Origin: Unio delphinus
Taxonomy: Eukaryota; Mollusca; Bivalvia; Unionida; Unionidae
Reading direction: 5' to 3'
Assembly: GCA_029339505.1 (NCBI GenBank)
Contig: JAQISU010000123.1
Coordinates: 5,507,501-5,571,500 of the forward strand
DNA: 64,000 nt
The position numbers and the translations under genes were made by a program. The notes under the pieces are model-generated. The model saw only the letters and a list, made by a program, of their open reading frames with translations. It made no database searches and was not told the DNA's origin. Below, one piece after another: positions 1 to 10,524 of the stretch (position 1 is the first letter of the stretch; each line of letters starts with the position of its first letter).

Positions 1-266
1 AAATTTTAGTTGCTAGTAATATATTTGTGCTGTACTATTACATTAATAGATACATTTTAGTTGCTAGTAATATATATTTGTGCTGTACTATTGCATTAAT
101 AGATAAATTTTAGTTGCTAGTAATATATATTTGTACTGTACCATTACATTAACAGATACATTTTAGTTGCCAGTAATATATATTTGTACTGTACTATTAC
201 ATTAATAGATACATTTTAGTTGCTAGTAATATATATTTGTACTGTAGGATTACATAATGGATAAGT
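1..266. repeat. 53-bp minisatellite, about 5 copies
   Basis: Five imperfect copies of an AT-rich unit that begins TTTTAGTTGCTAGTAATATA start near 4, 55, 108, 161 and 214. Spacing is 51 bp and then 53 bp. The array lies in intron sequence upstream of the first visible exon. The remainder to 464 is unremarkable AT-rich intron. Confidence 0.85.
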
Positions 267-464
267 ATTAATTGCTATTATTAATTTCTAGTAATAGATA
301 TTTGTGCTTGTTTGAAGGATAGAGAATTTTACTGCATGTTTTTCGCTGATCCTTATATTATTGCTATATAACTAGAATGTATTTTTTTACCATACTTTTT
401 AAAAGATTGTTGCAACTTGGAACTATTATAACAAACCAATCTAAAAATTTTATCTTTATTTCAG

Positions 465-603
465 GCACGTCTATGAAGTTTTCACAGGAATATTTAGTGT
501 TCAGTACAATCCTGCAAAAATAATTATTCCTTCATCTTTTGAGTCAAAGGTTAGGAACTGGCTGGGCAACAGTGAGAAAGTGCTTCAGGAGTCCAAAAAT
601 CAG
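465..603 (+). CDS. GALT/HIT-like protein, exon a (first visible)
   Basis: The exon lies between a polypyrimidine-AG acceptor (463-464) and a GTAAGA donor (604). It starts with the last base of a split codon and then has 46 open codons beginning HVYEVFTGIFSVQYNP. It belongs to a plus-strand gene whose visible exons (465-603, 1539-1642, 10468-10524, 13601-13768, 18319-18449, 24730-24869, 27810-27894, 29140-29198, 32644-32748) all join in frame. Exon phases and splice sites are seen directly. The family call rests on later exons: a CDFC cysteine pair and an HPHLH motif, as in galactose-1-phosphate uridylyltransferase-type enzymes of the HIT superfamily. The amino terminus must lie upstream of the window. 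Its substrate is unknown. Confidence 0.75.
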
Positions 604-630
604 GTAAGAGTAATGTATTAGAAGAAATTG

Positions 631-720
<90 letters not shown>
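631..720. repeat. (AT)n(AG)n microsatellite
   Basis: About eleven AT dinucleotides run directly into about thirty-four AG dinucleotides, just downstream of the first visible exon. Open frames across it (poly Ser-Leu on the minus strand) are artefacts of the dinucleotide repeat. Confidence 0.97.
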
Positions 721-721
<1 letters not shown>

Positions 722-1094
722 CCAAAACTGACCCTTTGTCAATACAGTAATTGACACCAGCACTGATTTATCAGCCTGGGATATGCATAGCTGCATGGAG
801 TGTGCAACTTGCATAAACATTATACATGTACCGGGTATTAAGGGTTATGATAGAAAAACTCAGAAAATTTGCTTTAGCACTGATAAAGGAACATAGAATT
901 AAAAATTTTAATATTTATAGATAATCAACAATTGCAATTACATAAATCCATTCTTTTTTCATTGGATTTATTTTGAGAAATGCTATAAGAAATAAAAAAT
1001 AAAAATTTAAGTAAATGAAAAGAAGAACAGAAGAAATTCATTTAGCATAAATTTAATGTTCAAAACATTATTTTAGCTAAAAGTAATTACCTGA

Positions 1095-1316
1095 TTCATT
1101 CCTTTGATCCAGGTCTTGTTTAAGGTATCATTCAGAATTCCATTGATCCAGTTTAAGGTAGCATTCCTTGAACAATTCCATTGATCTTGTTTAAGGTATA
1201 GCTCTTTGAATAATTCCATTAATCCTGTTTAAAGTAGCATTCTTTAAATAGTTCCAATAATCCTGTTTAAGGTAGCATTCCTTGAAGAATTCTATTGTTC
1301 CTGTTTAAGGTAGAAT
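1095..1316. repeat. about 46-bp minisatellite, 5-6 diverged copies
   Basis: Diverged copies of a unit containing CCTGTTTAAGGTAGCATTCC and an AATTCCATTGATC block repeat about every 46 bp. They lie in the intron between the first two visible exons. Nothing else stands out in 721-1538. Confidence 0.75.
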
Positions 1317-1538
1317 TACCTTCATTTGTTCTCAATACTTTGATTTTCTAAAGACGCAAACTTATTAGACTAGTCCTTGAAAATTAGTCTAATTGCTGGT
1401 TACTTTAGTCTTGAACAGTTTTTAAAAGCATGTTAAGTATAGTAATTACGTTATTGTTAATAGTGCAAATATGATTCACCATTTTTTAAAAATTTAATAT
1501 GATATTGATATAATGTCATTGCTTTTATCTGTTTACAG

Positions 1539-1642
1539 TCTGTAATATTTGTATACAATGAATTCACAAGAGAACAAAATGCATACAATCCCATCCGTGG
1601 AAAAAGGCCACTACCCATACCAGAGGAGCCAGAGAGACTTTA
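1539..1642 (+). CDS. GALT/HIT-like protein, exon b
   Basis: Acceptor GTTTACAG ends at 1538 and donor GTAAGT starts at 1643. The exon has 34 codons plus two bases, beginning SVIFVYNEFTREQNAYNP and containing NPIRGKRP. It ends in the first two bases of a Tyr codon, which is completed only by the short exon at 10468. Joining it directly to 13601 would create a stop, so the 57-bp exon is required. The N-P-I-R-G block resembles the N-terminal substrate-binding region of GALT-type proteins. The intron that follows carries the DIRS insertion. Confidence 0.8.
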
Positions 1643-3092
1643 GTAAGTTGAATTGTTCATGCCCACATGGATAGATAAAGGCTTTTTACTGATGATCCTA
1701 GCTGAGACAGATCTTTTTTGGTTTGATAAAGAGACAAAAAAAAAATTCCCAGTCTATTTACTGGGATGGTGGTAACATGCTTAGATGTTTTTTTACTTCT
1801 CTAAGTGGTGAATTTGGTTGATATTTTAAGGCTGATTTCAAGGTATAAATGGGTGGGGTTTGGATGTATTTAGCACGCTTACCACTTTGTGCCACCATGT
1901 TTGCCTCTCTGAGAATCGTCAATTGTAGTGCTTGAGGTAATACCTGCATGCTAATCCAACTGAATCAAGAAATTAAGAATGTCTTTAAGATGTAAAAGAA
2001 CTTATTTTAAAAGAAAACATTACCTGTAGAGTAAATATATTCTACCATATTAAATGAAGGGTGTAATTGTTATATGCCGACCATCAGGTGGAGGGTGTTA
2101 TATTATGATGTCTGTCCATCTTTTGCATCTCTTGTTACTGGTTTGTTTCCATACAATAACTTGAGTCATCCACCATCTACAATTACTGACTTTGTGAATG
2201 GTGTGCACTTGGGCTAATGAATAATGCTATTTAATTTCAGTCTCAAGCTTAAAGGTCAAAGTCATTGATTAAAAATAAATGATTTATGCACAATCATTTA
2301 GATTTGCCATCCCCTAGAGTAATGTTATGGAACATTTCTGATATTTCGCAGTTGGGGTTTAGGAAGAATTCTGTTGTTGTTGTTGTAGGGTTTAACGCCA
2401 TTTTTCAGCACATGATAGGTTATACATGGTGGCCAGTATTATTGGTTTAGGAAGAACCCGGGAAAAGCCCCGGAAAGAACCACCGACCCATGAGAAGCTA
2501 CTGGCAAGCTTTCTTACATAACTACATTAGCCGAATCTTAGACTCGAAGCCACGCAGACAGAGGTGAGATTGCTTTGATCCGTAACGGAGAGTGCTTTAG
2601 ACCACTTTGCCACTCAGGGCCCTCGAAGAATTCTGTTGATTTTATTGTCTTAAAATCAAAGTCAATGAGACTGAAAGAGGACTTCATTTGGCCATAATAA
2701 CTTTACCTCATGCTGACTTACCTTGGTCAGATATTTGTGGTTGGCTTTGCACTGTTGACATGACTGTTGACATGGAAGAGGACTGACTGTTCACTTAGTT
2801 GAAAGATTAGTGTCATTCTGACTAAAAGAAAAATGAATTTGACAGAATACATTTGTTCAAGACTTGAAGAGCAAGTTTCTTGATGGCTTGAGGTCACATT
2901 TAAGGTATGTTTAATAAGAAAACAGATTTGTGCACAATTAAGTTTAGTCCAATACCACATACCTTGATGAAGGGTCAAGGTCATCAAGACTTGTTTGTCA
3001 GTAATCTCCAGAGTCAGTCATACTATTTGAGTATTATCATAAAAACTATTAAACACTAGATGGTCATGTGATGTTTCTTATGTACTCTGGTG
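1643..3092. other. intron sequence, no gene seen
   Basis: First part of the intron that holds the DIRS element. I see no exon-like open stretch. The only recognisable content is a dispersed repeat at about 2378-2625. Confidence 0.6.
2378..2625 (+). repeat. dispersed repeat, family R1 (non-coding)
   Basis: The segment from a GTT run and GTAGGGTTTAACGCC to CCACTCAGGGCCCT is more GC-rich than its surroundings. It shares recognisable blocks with 18891-19105: the cagcacatga/cagccagtaa region, 'gaaccacc', 'gacaaactttct', 'gagatgagat' and 'ttagaccact'. It is probably an old non-autonomous element. I could not define its ends. Confidence 0.5.
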
Positions 3093-3112
3093 TTTCTCCT
3101 TTGAATACGTTC

Positions 3113-3279
3113 CCCGATCACATTACTTTAGGGATATAGCCTGCTACCTCGCGAATCCAGCCTTACCAAAAGACGAAAATTCGTCTTTCCTGTCTATTTC
3201 ATATAGACAAAGGGCAATAACTCTTGCCCATTACCTCCCCTTGCTATCCTCTAGGTGTCGCTACTTCAGTTTTTAAGCT
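3113..3279. repeat. DIRS left inverted terminal repeat
   Basis: A 167-bp segment from CCCGATCACATTAC to CAGTTTTTAAGCT. It is the reverse complement of 10005-10171, with about one mismatch in the short palindrome GACGAAAATTCGTC. The outer bases before it (3093-3112) are not shared with the right end, but they are matched in the internal complementary region. Confidence 0.93.
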
Positions 3280-3523
3280 TCGCTGACGGGTAATAACACC
3301 GTCAATAGAGCCTCCGATAATCCAAGCCGTAATTTTATGTTCTCGGTCCATCCGAAGTTTATTTGGGATCTATTGTGTTTAGGATTTATTCATCCACAGG
3401 TTGTATACCTTATTTTAACATTTGTCCCAAAAATTGAGTGACTTTGTCACCTTTTATGGTCTTCGGTTATGGAGACCAAGATACAAGCACAATGTCGCGA
3501 TACGCATGTTGATAACTTGATTT

Positions 3524-4024
3524 ACGTGACATTGAATGTTTTAGCTTACTCCGTCAATAACGGTGGTAGCATGAGACAATTTATAACGTTCTGAGTTGCT
3601 TGACGCTCAGTTCTCTCTTGTGTAAGTAGAATATTCATGAAACACTGATAATTTTGCTTATTTCGTTAGTAACGGTTGTGCAGTAGCGCATTTATGGAAT
3701 GCTGATTTGCTAAGAGCGTCGTTTGTAACTAACTTAACGACTCTGAATATTTAGCTTTTCTTGTTACTAACGGTTACGTGACATTGAATGTTTTAGCTTA
3801 CTCCGTCAATAACGGTGGTAGCATGAGACAATTTATAACGTTCTGAGTTGCTTGACGCTTAGTTCTCTCTTGTGTAAGTAGAATATTCATGTAACACTGA
3901 TAATTTGCTTATTTCGTTAGTAACGGTTGTGCAGTAGCGCATTTACGGAATGCCGATTTGCTAAGAGCGTCGTTTGTAACTAATTTAACGACTCTGAATA
4001 TTTAGCTTTCTTGTTACTAACGGT
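3524..4024. repeat. two direct copies of a 252-bp unit, DIRS leader
   Basis: The unit starting ACGTGACATTGAATG occurs at 3524 and again at 3776, with only scattered differences (for example TTATGGAATG versus TTACGGAATG). Within it TAACGGT recurs several times. It lies between the left terminal repeat and the gag start, so it may be a promoter or leader duplication. No long frame crosses it. Confidence 0.9.
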
Positions 4025-4093
4025 TATAGTAGTAACGACTTAACATAACTGAGTTGTTTATGAGTTTGTTTCTCTTGTCTCGTTTCAGCAAGT

Positions 4094-6623
4094 ATGTCAA
4101 CCAAATGTGTAAAGTGCAAGAAATACAAGGCGAGAGAGGACAACCATAAATCCTGCATGGCATGTACAAAGTGCACTTCGTCAAGACCATGCAGTATCTG
4201 TACCATGTGGACAGAACAAATGTGGGCAGACGTTGTCCAAAAAGCTAAAAGGAGAGACAAACGAAAGAAATTGAGTAAAGATAGCACCGATGTCATCAGC
4301 TTACACCCGAAATCTGCCTCTATTAGAAGTGTTGTGGGGGAAATTAGGAGCCCCTCCCCACCGAAACTTCGCCGCATTCAACCGTCAGCCACAGTTACAT
4401 CAGAGGCAGAGGTGGAAAATACGCAGATTAACAAGGACACGGTCCAGCAATCCAATTTTGATCAGATGAGTCGTTTGGTTCAAGATACGACGACGCAATT
4501 CCTGTCATCAGGCCAGATCTGTCTATCGTTAGTTTCCATGCCGGATCAATTAGATCCTTTTTATTATGCACCTTCGCCGGCCGTCCAGCCGACACAGTCA
4601 GTTCAGCCAGCACTAACCGGCACCAGCCGTCCATCCGGCACCTGCCGTTCAGCCCAAATGGCACCGGCAGGCCAGCCGACCTTCCAGCTTGCTTCGACCG
4701 GCACCCGCCATTCAGCCCAAACGGCACCGGCAGGCCAGCCGACCTTCCAGCTGGTATCAACAGGTACCTGCCGTTCAGCCCAAATGGCACCGGCAGGCCA
4801 GCCGACCTTCCAGCCTGCATCAACAGGCACCGGCTGTCCAGCCGGCTCCGGCCGTCCAGCCGGCTCCGGCCGTCCAGCCGGCTCCGGCCGTCCAGCCGAC
4901 CTTCCAGCTGGCACCAGCCGGCACCGGCCGTACATCCGGCTACGACCGTTCAGCCCAAATGGCACCGGTCGTCCAGCCGGCATCAATCGGCACCGGGCGT
5001 CCATCTGGCAATGACCGTTCAGCCCATATGGCACCGGTCATCCAGCCGACCTTCCAGCCGGCACTAACCGGCACCGGGCGTCGATCCGGCAATGACCGTT
5101 CAGCCCAAATGACACCGGTCGTCCAGCCAAGCTTCCAGCCGACACTTGCCGGCACTGACCGTCCATCCGGCTCCGGCCGTCCAGCCCAACAGGCACCGGT
5201 CGTCCAACAGTATGGAGATTTTAGTCATATACCAGTCCGTCCGACTGTACCTCTATACCAGCACGGGGACTTTTATCATACCGCAATCCACACAAATCGG
5301 ATTGACGAAGATTCTAGTGATGTTTCCGGCTGTCAATCCGTACTACCGGTTACATATCACTACCATGACATAGATGTTGGCGATGAATCTTTCGATCCAA
5401 CCCGAACATTCGAGCGGTCGGTGCCAGTCATAGCAGGCCCATCGCAAACATTCAGGCCAAACATTTGCCAATCAATTCATTCGGCATTGCCGGCCGTCCA
5501 TAGGCTAACAGCTCATCCACAAGGGAGAGTGAATGCCTTTATCAGAGATGACGGAATCGAGTCATCTATGCCACCTGGTATGCATTACCCCGATATAGAT
5601 GCTTTACCAGAACAAGATTATGCACATAGTGAGTGCGATGAATCACGGGCAAATCAGCTGTATGCAGATCCAACTATGGAACGGACTGAGTTCAGCTTCA
5701 AAGCCGCAGTGGAGGAAATTTATAGAGTGTTGGCCCCTTCAGAATGCCCTCCACCTCCTGCTGCCATTACCGACTATAAGGTTAGAGCGTCGGTTGATCT
5801 GGATGAGGGGGAAGAGACTCTATCCTTCCGCCTCCTTCCCCAGTCGACAAAAATTAAGGAAATTAATGACCGTCTGTCGACACGTATAGGGGATCCAGGA
5901 AATGCTAAGGCGTTCTTTTCTGAAAGCCAAGTACCAGCGTCGTTTTCAGGTCGATGGTACAAAACTCACTCCGATGCGTTCAGTACTGAGGTCCTGGCTC
6001 TGGATAAAAATATGGCAGCAGTACATATGTCTGCTCCATTGTCTTATAAAGTGGACAAAACTGTGTTCAATGCCACGTCCAAGCTGGTTCGAAATGTAGT
6101 CGCTACATCTTCTCTGTTAGACCTAGCCTCCCGAGCCATTTTCAGGATCGCTGAAAAATCTGGCAATGAACATGCGTGGGAATCAACGGCCCGGTTAGCT
6201 AGGGTTCTTAACAGGGCAGCTCACCATTCCATGGCTAATGAGCTGACTGCTTCTGCCAACCTAGACTTGATACGTCGTGACGCATGTCTGAAGGGCACGT
6301 CGCTTAAACCCAATCATAAGCTGGCTTTAAGGACGACTCCATTTGGGTCACAGTTACTCTTTGGAGGCAAGATTGAAGAAATTCGGAGGCAGGCAGCTCA
6401 GGAATTGCCCCTCCATCTGGCAGCTCAGCCCCTGCAGCTGTTTCGGAAAAAGCAACCCCCGCCACAGCAGAGGTATGTTCAGCGGTCCGGGGACAAAAGA
6501 TCCTTCCCAACAAATATGCATTATGCCGGGAGACAACAGTCTAAACAACCTAGGAGGCAACCATACAGAGGCGACAAGAAACAAAGTTTCTCCGCCTTCA
6601 AGCCTCCTAAACCTAAACGTTGA
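4094..6623 (+). pseudogene. DIRS gag-like ORF, frameshifted in Pro-rich repeat
   Basis: The product starts at 4094 (MSTKCVKCKKYKARED) and opens with a Cys/His-rich zinc-binding module (C-x2-C, H-x2-C-x2-C-x2-C, C-x2-C within the first 40 residues). A long Pro/Ala/Gln/Gly repeat region follows, then an acidic-to-helical C-terminal part. The reading runs in frame 2 to about 4830. From there the same type of repeat peptide (A-P-A-V-Q-P) continues in frame 3 to the stop at 6623, so a one-base offset lies near 4820-4850. Frame 2 itself ends at 5014. A capsid or nucleic-acid-binding role is inferred from position and family. The offset could be inactivation or an assembly error in the GC-rich repeat. 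The 3' end overlaps the RT frame. Confidence 0.75.
4574..5215. repeat. GC-rich coding minisatellite in DIRS gag
   Basis: Degenerate copies of blocks such as GCCGTCCAGCCG, GACCTTCCAGC and GTTCAGCCCAAATGG repeat through this stretch, with a perfect short run of CCGGCTCCGGCCGTCCAG units near 4845-4900. Every frame stays open in places because of the repeat, so long minus-strand frames here are not genes. Copy-number change here is the likely cause of the gag frameshift. Confidence 0.85.
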
Positions 6624-8621
6624 CTTACCCTCCCCACCGCCCGAGGGCAGCCTTCCCGTGGGCGGCCGACTCCTGCATTTTCGGGACCGATGGATCACCT
6701 TATTTCCTCAGAACAAGTGGGTGATCCAGGTCATTTCGGAGGGTCTTCGGATTTCATTTATCCAACCCCCTCCCCTGTCATCCTCTCCCCTCTTTACAGA
6801 CGTACCGTCAGAGAGAGAAAAGGATACCTGTCTGCAGCAGGAGATACGGTTGCTCATAGAAAAACGGGCGGTGGAGATTGTGGAAAAACCACAATCCCCG
6901 GGGTTTTATTCCAGGCTGTTTATTATCCGGAAGGAGACCGGCAAATTGAGACCGATAATCGACCTGAGTCGCCTCAACCGATACATTTTACCACCAAAAT
7001 TCAAGATGGAGACGGCACGATCAATCCGCCTCTCCATACGACGGGACGAGTATGCCGTCAGCCTAGATCTGACCGACGCATATTTTCACGTCCCTATCCA
7101 CAGTGCATCACGGAAATTTCTCAGGTTCGCTTACCGAGACACGGTTTATCAGTTCAGGGTCCTACCCTTTGGCCTCAATATCAGCCCTTGGGCTTTTACC
7201 AAGGTTATGAGTTGCGTCGTCACCTTGTTCCGCTCGACGTCTTCAACAGGGACGGCAGTGTACCTGGACGGCGTCCTTCAGAAACATATGGTAAGTTCTA
7301 CTCTTCTCAAAGGCAGGAACGATCTTCTATCTCTTTTAGATCATCTCGGTTTCCTTGTGAACTGGGAAAAGTCCGATCTCCGCCCCTCCCAGCATTTTGT
7401 ACACCTAGGGATGGAGTTTATAACCGATCTGAATCTAGTACGGCTTCCCAGAGTTCGAGTTCTCAGGATCGTAGAATTCGTCGAGTCCGTTTCAAACCGG
7501 ATGTGGGTTTCAGCAAGAGAGTTCTTGCAACTCCTCGGATTATTCAGCGCAGCGGCGGACTTGATCCCGCTTGGCCGTCTTTTTATGCGTCCCTTACAAA
7601 TGACGTTACTAGCCCAATGGCGCCCCTTTTCAAGTCCCTCAATCAAGCAATAAGGATCACACCCGAGATACGATCATTCCTGCGTCAGTGGCACAACCAC
7701 AGTTGGCTATCCAAAGGAATTCCTCTGGAGAAGCCCCAAGCGGAGATAACGGTATGTACCGATGCCAGTACCTACGGGTGGGGGGCACATTTGCTGCCGG
7801 ACTTCGCAACGGTCAGCGGCACATGGGAGCCAGGGGAGATGGCTCTTCACATCAATCTTTTAGAAATGAAGGCTGTCCTCAATGCATTTCATTTCAGGAA
7901 GGATCAGCTTATAGGGAAAAATGTCCTCATTATGTCGGACAACTCTGTGGTAGTGTCATACCTCCTCAAACAAGGGGGCACCAAATCACCAGACTTGTGC
8001 ATTCTGATCTGGCAGTTTCTCCGTTGGTGCGAAAGCCTCCAAGTCAAGGTACAAATCAGACACATTCCGGGCAGACTCAATGTTTTGGCCGACTCTTTAT
8101 CCAGGAAAGGTCAAATCATTCACACGGAATGGTCACTCCATCAATCGGTCTTTCTTCGGATTTGCACGCTTTGGGGGCGTCCGATGATCGACCTTTTTGC
8201 GACAAGGTGGAATCACAAGTTGCCCACCTTTGTCTCCCCGGTTCCAGACCCAGAGGCTTGGGCCGTGGACGCTCTGTCAATCAGTTGGGAAGGATTGTGG
8301 GCATACGCCTACCCTCCCTCGGTCTTGGTACCGAAAATAATTCAGAAGTTAAGGGGTCAGAATTGTCAGATGATTCTGATTGCCCCTCTCAGCTGGAACA
8401 AGTCCTGGATCAACGATCTACTCGATCTAGCGATAGATCTACCCAGGAAGATCCCAGCGACTCCAAATCTTCTCAAGCAACCACGTTCATGGGTGTTCCA
8501 CCCCCGCCCGGACAGTCTTCTTCTTCACGCTTGGCTCTTGTCCGGACAGCCTTGCGAGCCAAACAATTCAAAAGTTCAGTTGTGGAGAGAATCTCGAGAG
8601 CAAGAAGGCCCTCCACTCTGA
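6343..8621 (+). pseudogene. DIRS reverse transcriptase-RNase H-MT polyprotein, broken
   Basis: Frame 1 (open 6343-7653) carries the RT domain: KLRPIIDLSRLN, AVSLDLTDAYFHVPI and RVLPFGLNISPWAFTKV. The catalytic box that normally reads YLDD is YLDG (around 7260), so one metal-binding Asp is lost. Near 7617-7650 homology moves to frame 3, which runs to 8621. There RNase H is clear: CTDASTYGWGAHL (about 7755), LLEMKAVL, MSDNSVVVSYL and LADSLSR. It is followed by DLFATRWNHKLP, AWAVDALS and YAYPPS, the block usually annotated in DIRS elements as a Dam-like methyltransferase. The start is uncertain because frame 1 overlaps the gag end. The frame change and YLDG both argue against activity. The tail overlaps the recombinase ORF. 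Confidence 0.88.
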
Positions 8622-9595
8622 AAGCTTACGAGGGAAAATGGAGGGTTTTTAGGGACTGGTGCTGTATCAATAACATCGTCCCTTTGAGTGTCTCAATCCC
8701 TCAACTGGCCGACTTTTTTCTCTGGCTTTTCGAGGAAAAGCATTTGGCTCCAATTACTATCAAAGGCTACCGCTCTATGTTATCAGACACATTCCGCCAT
8801 CATGGTCGATGTGATATAGGACAGAACAAAGATCTGTCAGATCTTCTAGCCAATTTTGATTTTAATCGCCCCAAATCAATCACCCTGTTTCCAAAATGGA
8901 ATCTGTCCTGGGTTTTAACATGGCTCAATTCAGACAAATTTGAGCCTTTAGCCCACACTTCGTTAAGGCTACTATCATACAAAACATGCTTCTTAATAGC
9001 CTTAGCTTCAGCATGCAGGGTGAGTGAGTTACATGCCCTGTCCTGTGACCCGAACTATCTCCAGTTCAAATCAGATGGTTCAGTGGTTCTCCTGACGCAA
9101 CCAGGATTCGTAGCCAAAAATAGGTTGCCGTCCATGGGAAATCAGAGAGTAGTCATTCACTCGCTCTCTTCTATAGATAAGTCAAGAACAGCGGCCATGC
9201 AAGATCCCGTTCGAACACTAAAGCACTATTTAAAACGCACAGAGGCGAGTAGGGACACACGCACGCGCCTCTTTCTACCAGTGAAAACGGGGAAACGGGA
9301 TATCACCCCCCAAGCCCTGGCTTCATGGCTGAAGTGGGTTATTCGCTCAGCATATTCTGAACTCTCACAAGACCAGAGTAAACTCATGAAGATTACAGCT
9401 CATGAGATTAGAGCAATTTCGACAAGCCTTGCCTTTGCCCGCAATGTCTCGATCCGAGATATAATAGACGCGGTCGGCTGGCATGCGGAGTCAACCTTCT
9501 CCAGCTTTTATCTTAGAGATTTGACCTCACAGAGGCAAAACTTGAATTTAGTAGGTCCTGTGTCGGCAGCCCAGATGCCCACCAGACCCATTTAA
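8489..9595 (+). CDS. DIRS tyrosine recombinase
   Basis: This 368-residue ORF starts at the first in-frame ATG after the RNase H region. The frame is open further upstream, but there it only shadows RNase H. The N-terminal half has a SAM-like core-binding segment (STLKAYEGKWRVFRDWC, then ITIKGYRSMLSD). The catalytic half has ALASACRVSELHAL (first Arg), TAHEIRAISTSLAF (His-x-x-Arg) and FSSFYLRD (Tyr nucleophile), so the R-H-R-Y set is complete. In DIRS elements this enzyme integrates a circular cDNA without a target duplication. It is the only apparently intact catalytic gene of this copy. Its 5' end overlaps the RT/RNase H frame by about 130 bp. Confidence 0.92.
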   Translation: MGVPPPPGQSSSSRLALVRTALRAKQFKSSVVERISRARRPSTLKAYEGKWRVFRDWCCINNIVPLSVSIPQLADFFLWLFEEKHLAPITIKGYRSMLSDTFRHHGRCDIGQNKDLSDLLANFDFNRPKSITLFPKWNLSWVLTWLNSDKFEPLAHTSLRLLSYKTCFLIALASACRVSELHALSCDPNYLQFKSDGSVVLLTQPGFVAKNRLPSMGNQRVVIHSLSSIDKSRTAAMQDPVRTLKHYLKRTEASRDTRTRLFLPVKTGKRDITPQALASWLKWVIRSAYSELSQDQSKLMKITAHEIRAISTSLAFARNVSIRDIIDAVGWHAESTFSSFYLRDLTSQRQNLNLVGPVSAAQMPTRPI

Positions 9596-9598
9596 AAG

Positions 9599-9737
9599 CA
9601 GCAACACAGCCTCTCAGCTTCGCTGGATTCGCCAGTAAAAAAAAAAAAAAACCTTGTTTAGGTAAGAAGACTTCAATATTTATCTTCTTACCTGTATATA
9701 ACAGTCACCTATCAGGTGACAATAGGCTGTGTTGCTG
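9599..9737. other. cloverleaf-like nested inverted repeats, DIRS 3' region
   Basis: A perfect 14-bp outer stem (9599-9612 with 9724-9737, CAGCAACACAGCCT) encloses two hairpins. One is GGTAAGAAGA/TCTTCTTACC (9661-9670 with 9683-9692); the other is GTCACCT-atc-AGGTGAC (9704-9720). A run of 14 A lies at about 9638-9651. It starts a few bases after the recombinase stop, so it can form a multi-branched structure at the transcript end. Confidence 0.8.
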
Positions 9738-9853
9738 ATGATCTTAGGAGAACGGGTTATCGTTAGTATGGGGGAATCCAGCCATCATTCCCTCGAGGAT
9801 ACCCGGAGTAAAGGTCGGATGCTCATCATTCCCTCCTCCTATTACTTATTCTC

Positions 9854-9947
9854 CTAAAGTAATGTGATCGGGGAACGTATTCAAAGGAGAAAGCAAATTT
9901 TTTAGTAAATTATGTTTCTCCGAGAATACTTACCCGATCACATTACT
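9854..9947. other. DIRS internal complementary region
   Basis: Bases 9854-9892 are the reverse complement of the element's left end (3093-about 3130), and 9888-9947 are the reverse complement of its right end (about 10157-10216). The two overlap at the AGAAA junction. In the DIRS model this region is a template that brings both cDNA ends together for circle formation. Its presence fixes the element boundaries. Confidence 0.92.
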
Positions 9948-10004
9948 AAGAAACCCTCCCGACCACCCCGCCATGCGAGCATCCTCGGGTGTTATATACC
10001 GCTC

Positions 10005-10171
10005 AGCTTAAAAACTGAAGTAGCGACACCTAGAGGATAGCAAGGGGAGGTAATGGGCAAGAGTTATTGCCCTTTGTCTATATGAAATAGACAGGAAAGA
10101 CGAAGTTTCGTCTTTTGGTAAGGCTGGATTCGCGAGGTAGCAGGCTATATCCCTAAAGTAATGTGATCGGG
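10005..10171. repeat. DIRS right inverted terminal repeat
   Basis: Reverse complement of 3113-3279. It is followed by about 45 bases unique to the right end (GTAAGTATTCTCGGAGAAAC and on to 10216), which are also present in complement at 9888-9940. Confidence 0.93.
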
Positions 10172-10467
10172 TAAGTATTCTCGGAGAAACATAATTTACT
10201 AAAAAATTTGCTTTCTACTTTAATTGCCCAAATCAAGTCAGTAAAGTTTTATCCATTTAAGAGGTCCTAATATGACATTCTTTATAAATTATAATGCATT
10301 TTGTTTCCATTTAAGAGATCCTAATATGATATTCTTTATTAATTATAATGCATTTTGTAATTAGGGTACAAAACATAGTAATTAACTAGACTTATGTAAA
10401 TGTTAGTAAGCTAATTAAAAGACTTGAAAAATTTGAATTTTTTAATATTATTATAATTTAATTTTAG

Positions 10468-10524
10468 TGTGGACAGACTTGCAAAGAACACGGCCAGTAC
10501 ATGTGACTTCTGTCAGTATGAAAA
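10468..10524 (+). CDS. GALT/HIT-like protein, exon c (57 bp)
   Basis: A short exon between TTTAATTTTAG and donor GTAGGT. It finishes the Tyr codon of exon b and encodes VDRLAKNTASTCDFCQYE plus two bases of a Lys codon. The C-x2-C pair matches the zinc-binding cysteines near the N terminus of GALT-type proteins. Without this exon the join from 1642 to 13601 gives a stop, which is strong evidence that the exon is real. It lies only about 250 bp downstream of the DIRS insertion. Confidence 0.85.

Larger units (their letters stand above)
3093..10216 (+). mobile_element. DIRS-type tyrosine-recombinase retrotransposon
   Basis: The element has the full DIRS architecture: 167-bp inverted terminal repeats (3113-3279 and 10005-10171), a gag-like ORF, an RT-RNase H-methyltransferase-type ORF, a tyrosine recombinase ORF, and an internal complementary region (9854-9947). 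That region is complementary to the left terminus and the right terminus placed end to end. Both termini carry TTTCT, so each boundary is uncertain by a few bases. As expected for DIRS elements, I see no target-site duplication. It sits in a host intron in the sense orientation. The gag and RT frames are shifted and the RT catalytic box is altered, so this copy is probably not autonomous although its recombinase is open. The two inverted repeats differ at about one position, which suggests a fairly recent insertion. Confidence 0.93.

Noticed and set aside
551..820. Minus-strand ORF with long Ser-Leu repeat
   Set aside because: Produced by the AG/AT microsatellite.
4428..5034. Minus-strand Gly/Pro/Arg-rich ORFs
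   Set aside because: Shadows of the GC-rich coding repeat in the DIRS gag; the plus-strand frames carry the Cys module and continue into the rest of gag.
7688..8488. Upstream extension of the recombinase frame
   Set aside because: The protein there is Ser/Arg/Gly-rich and featureless while another frame encodes RNase H over the same bases. The start was set at 8489.
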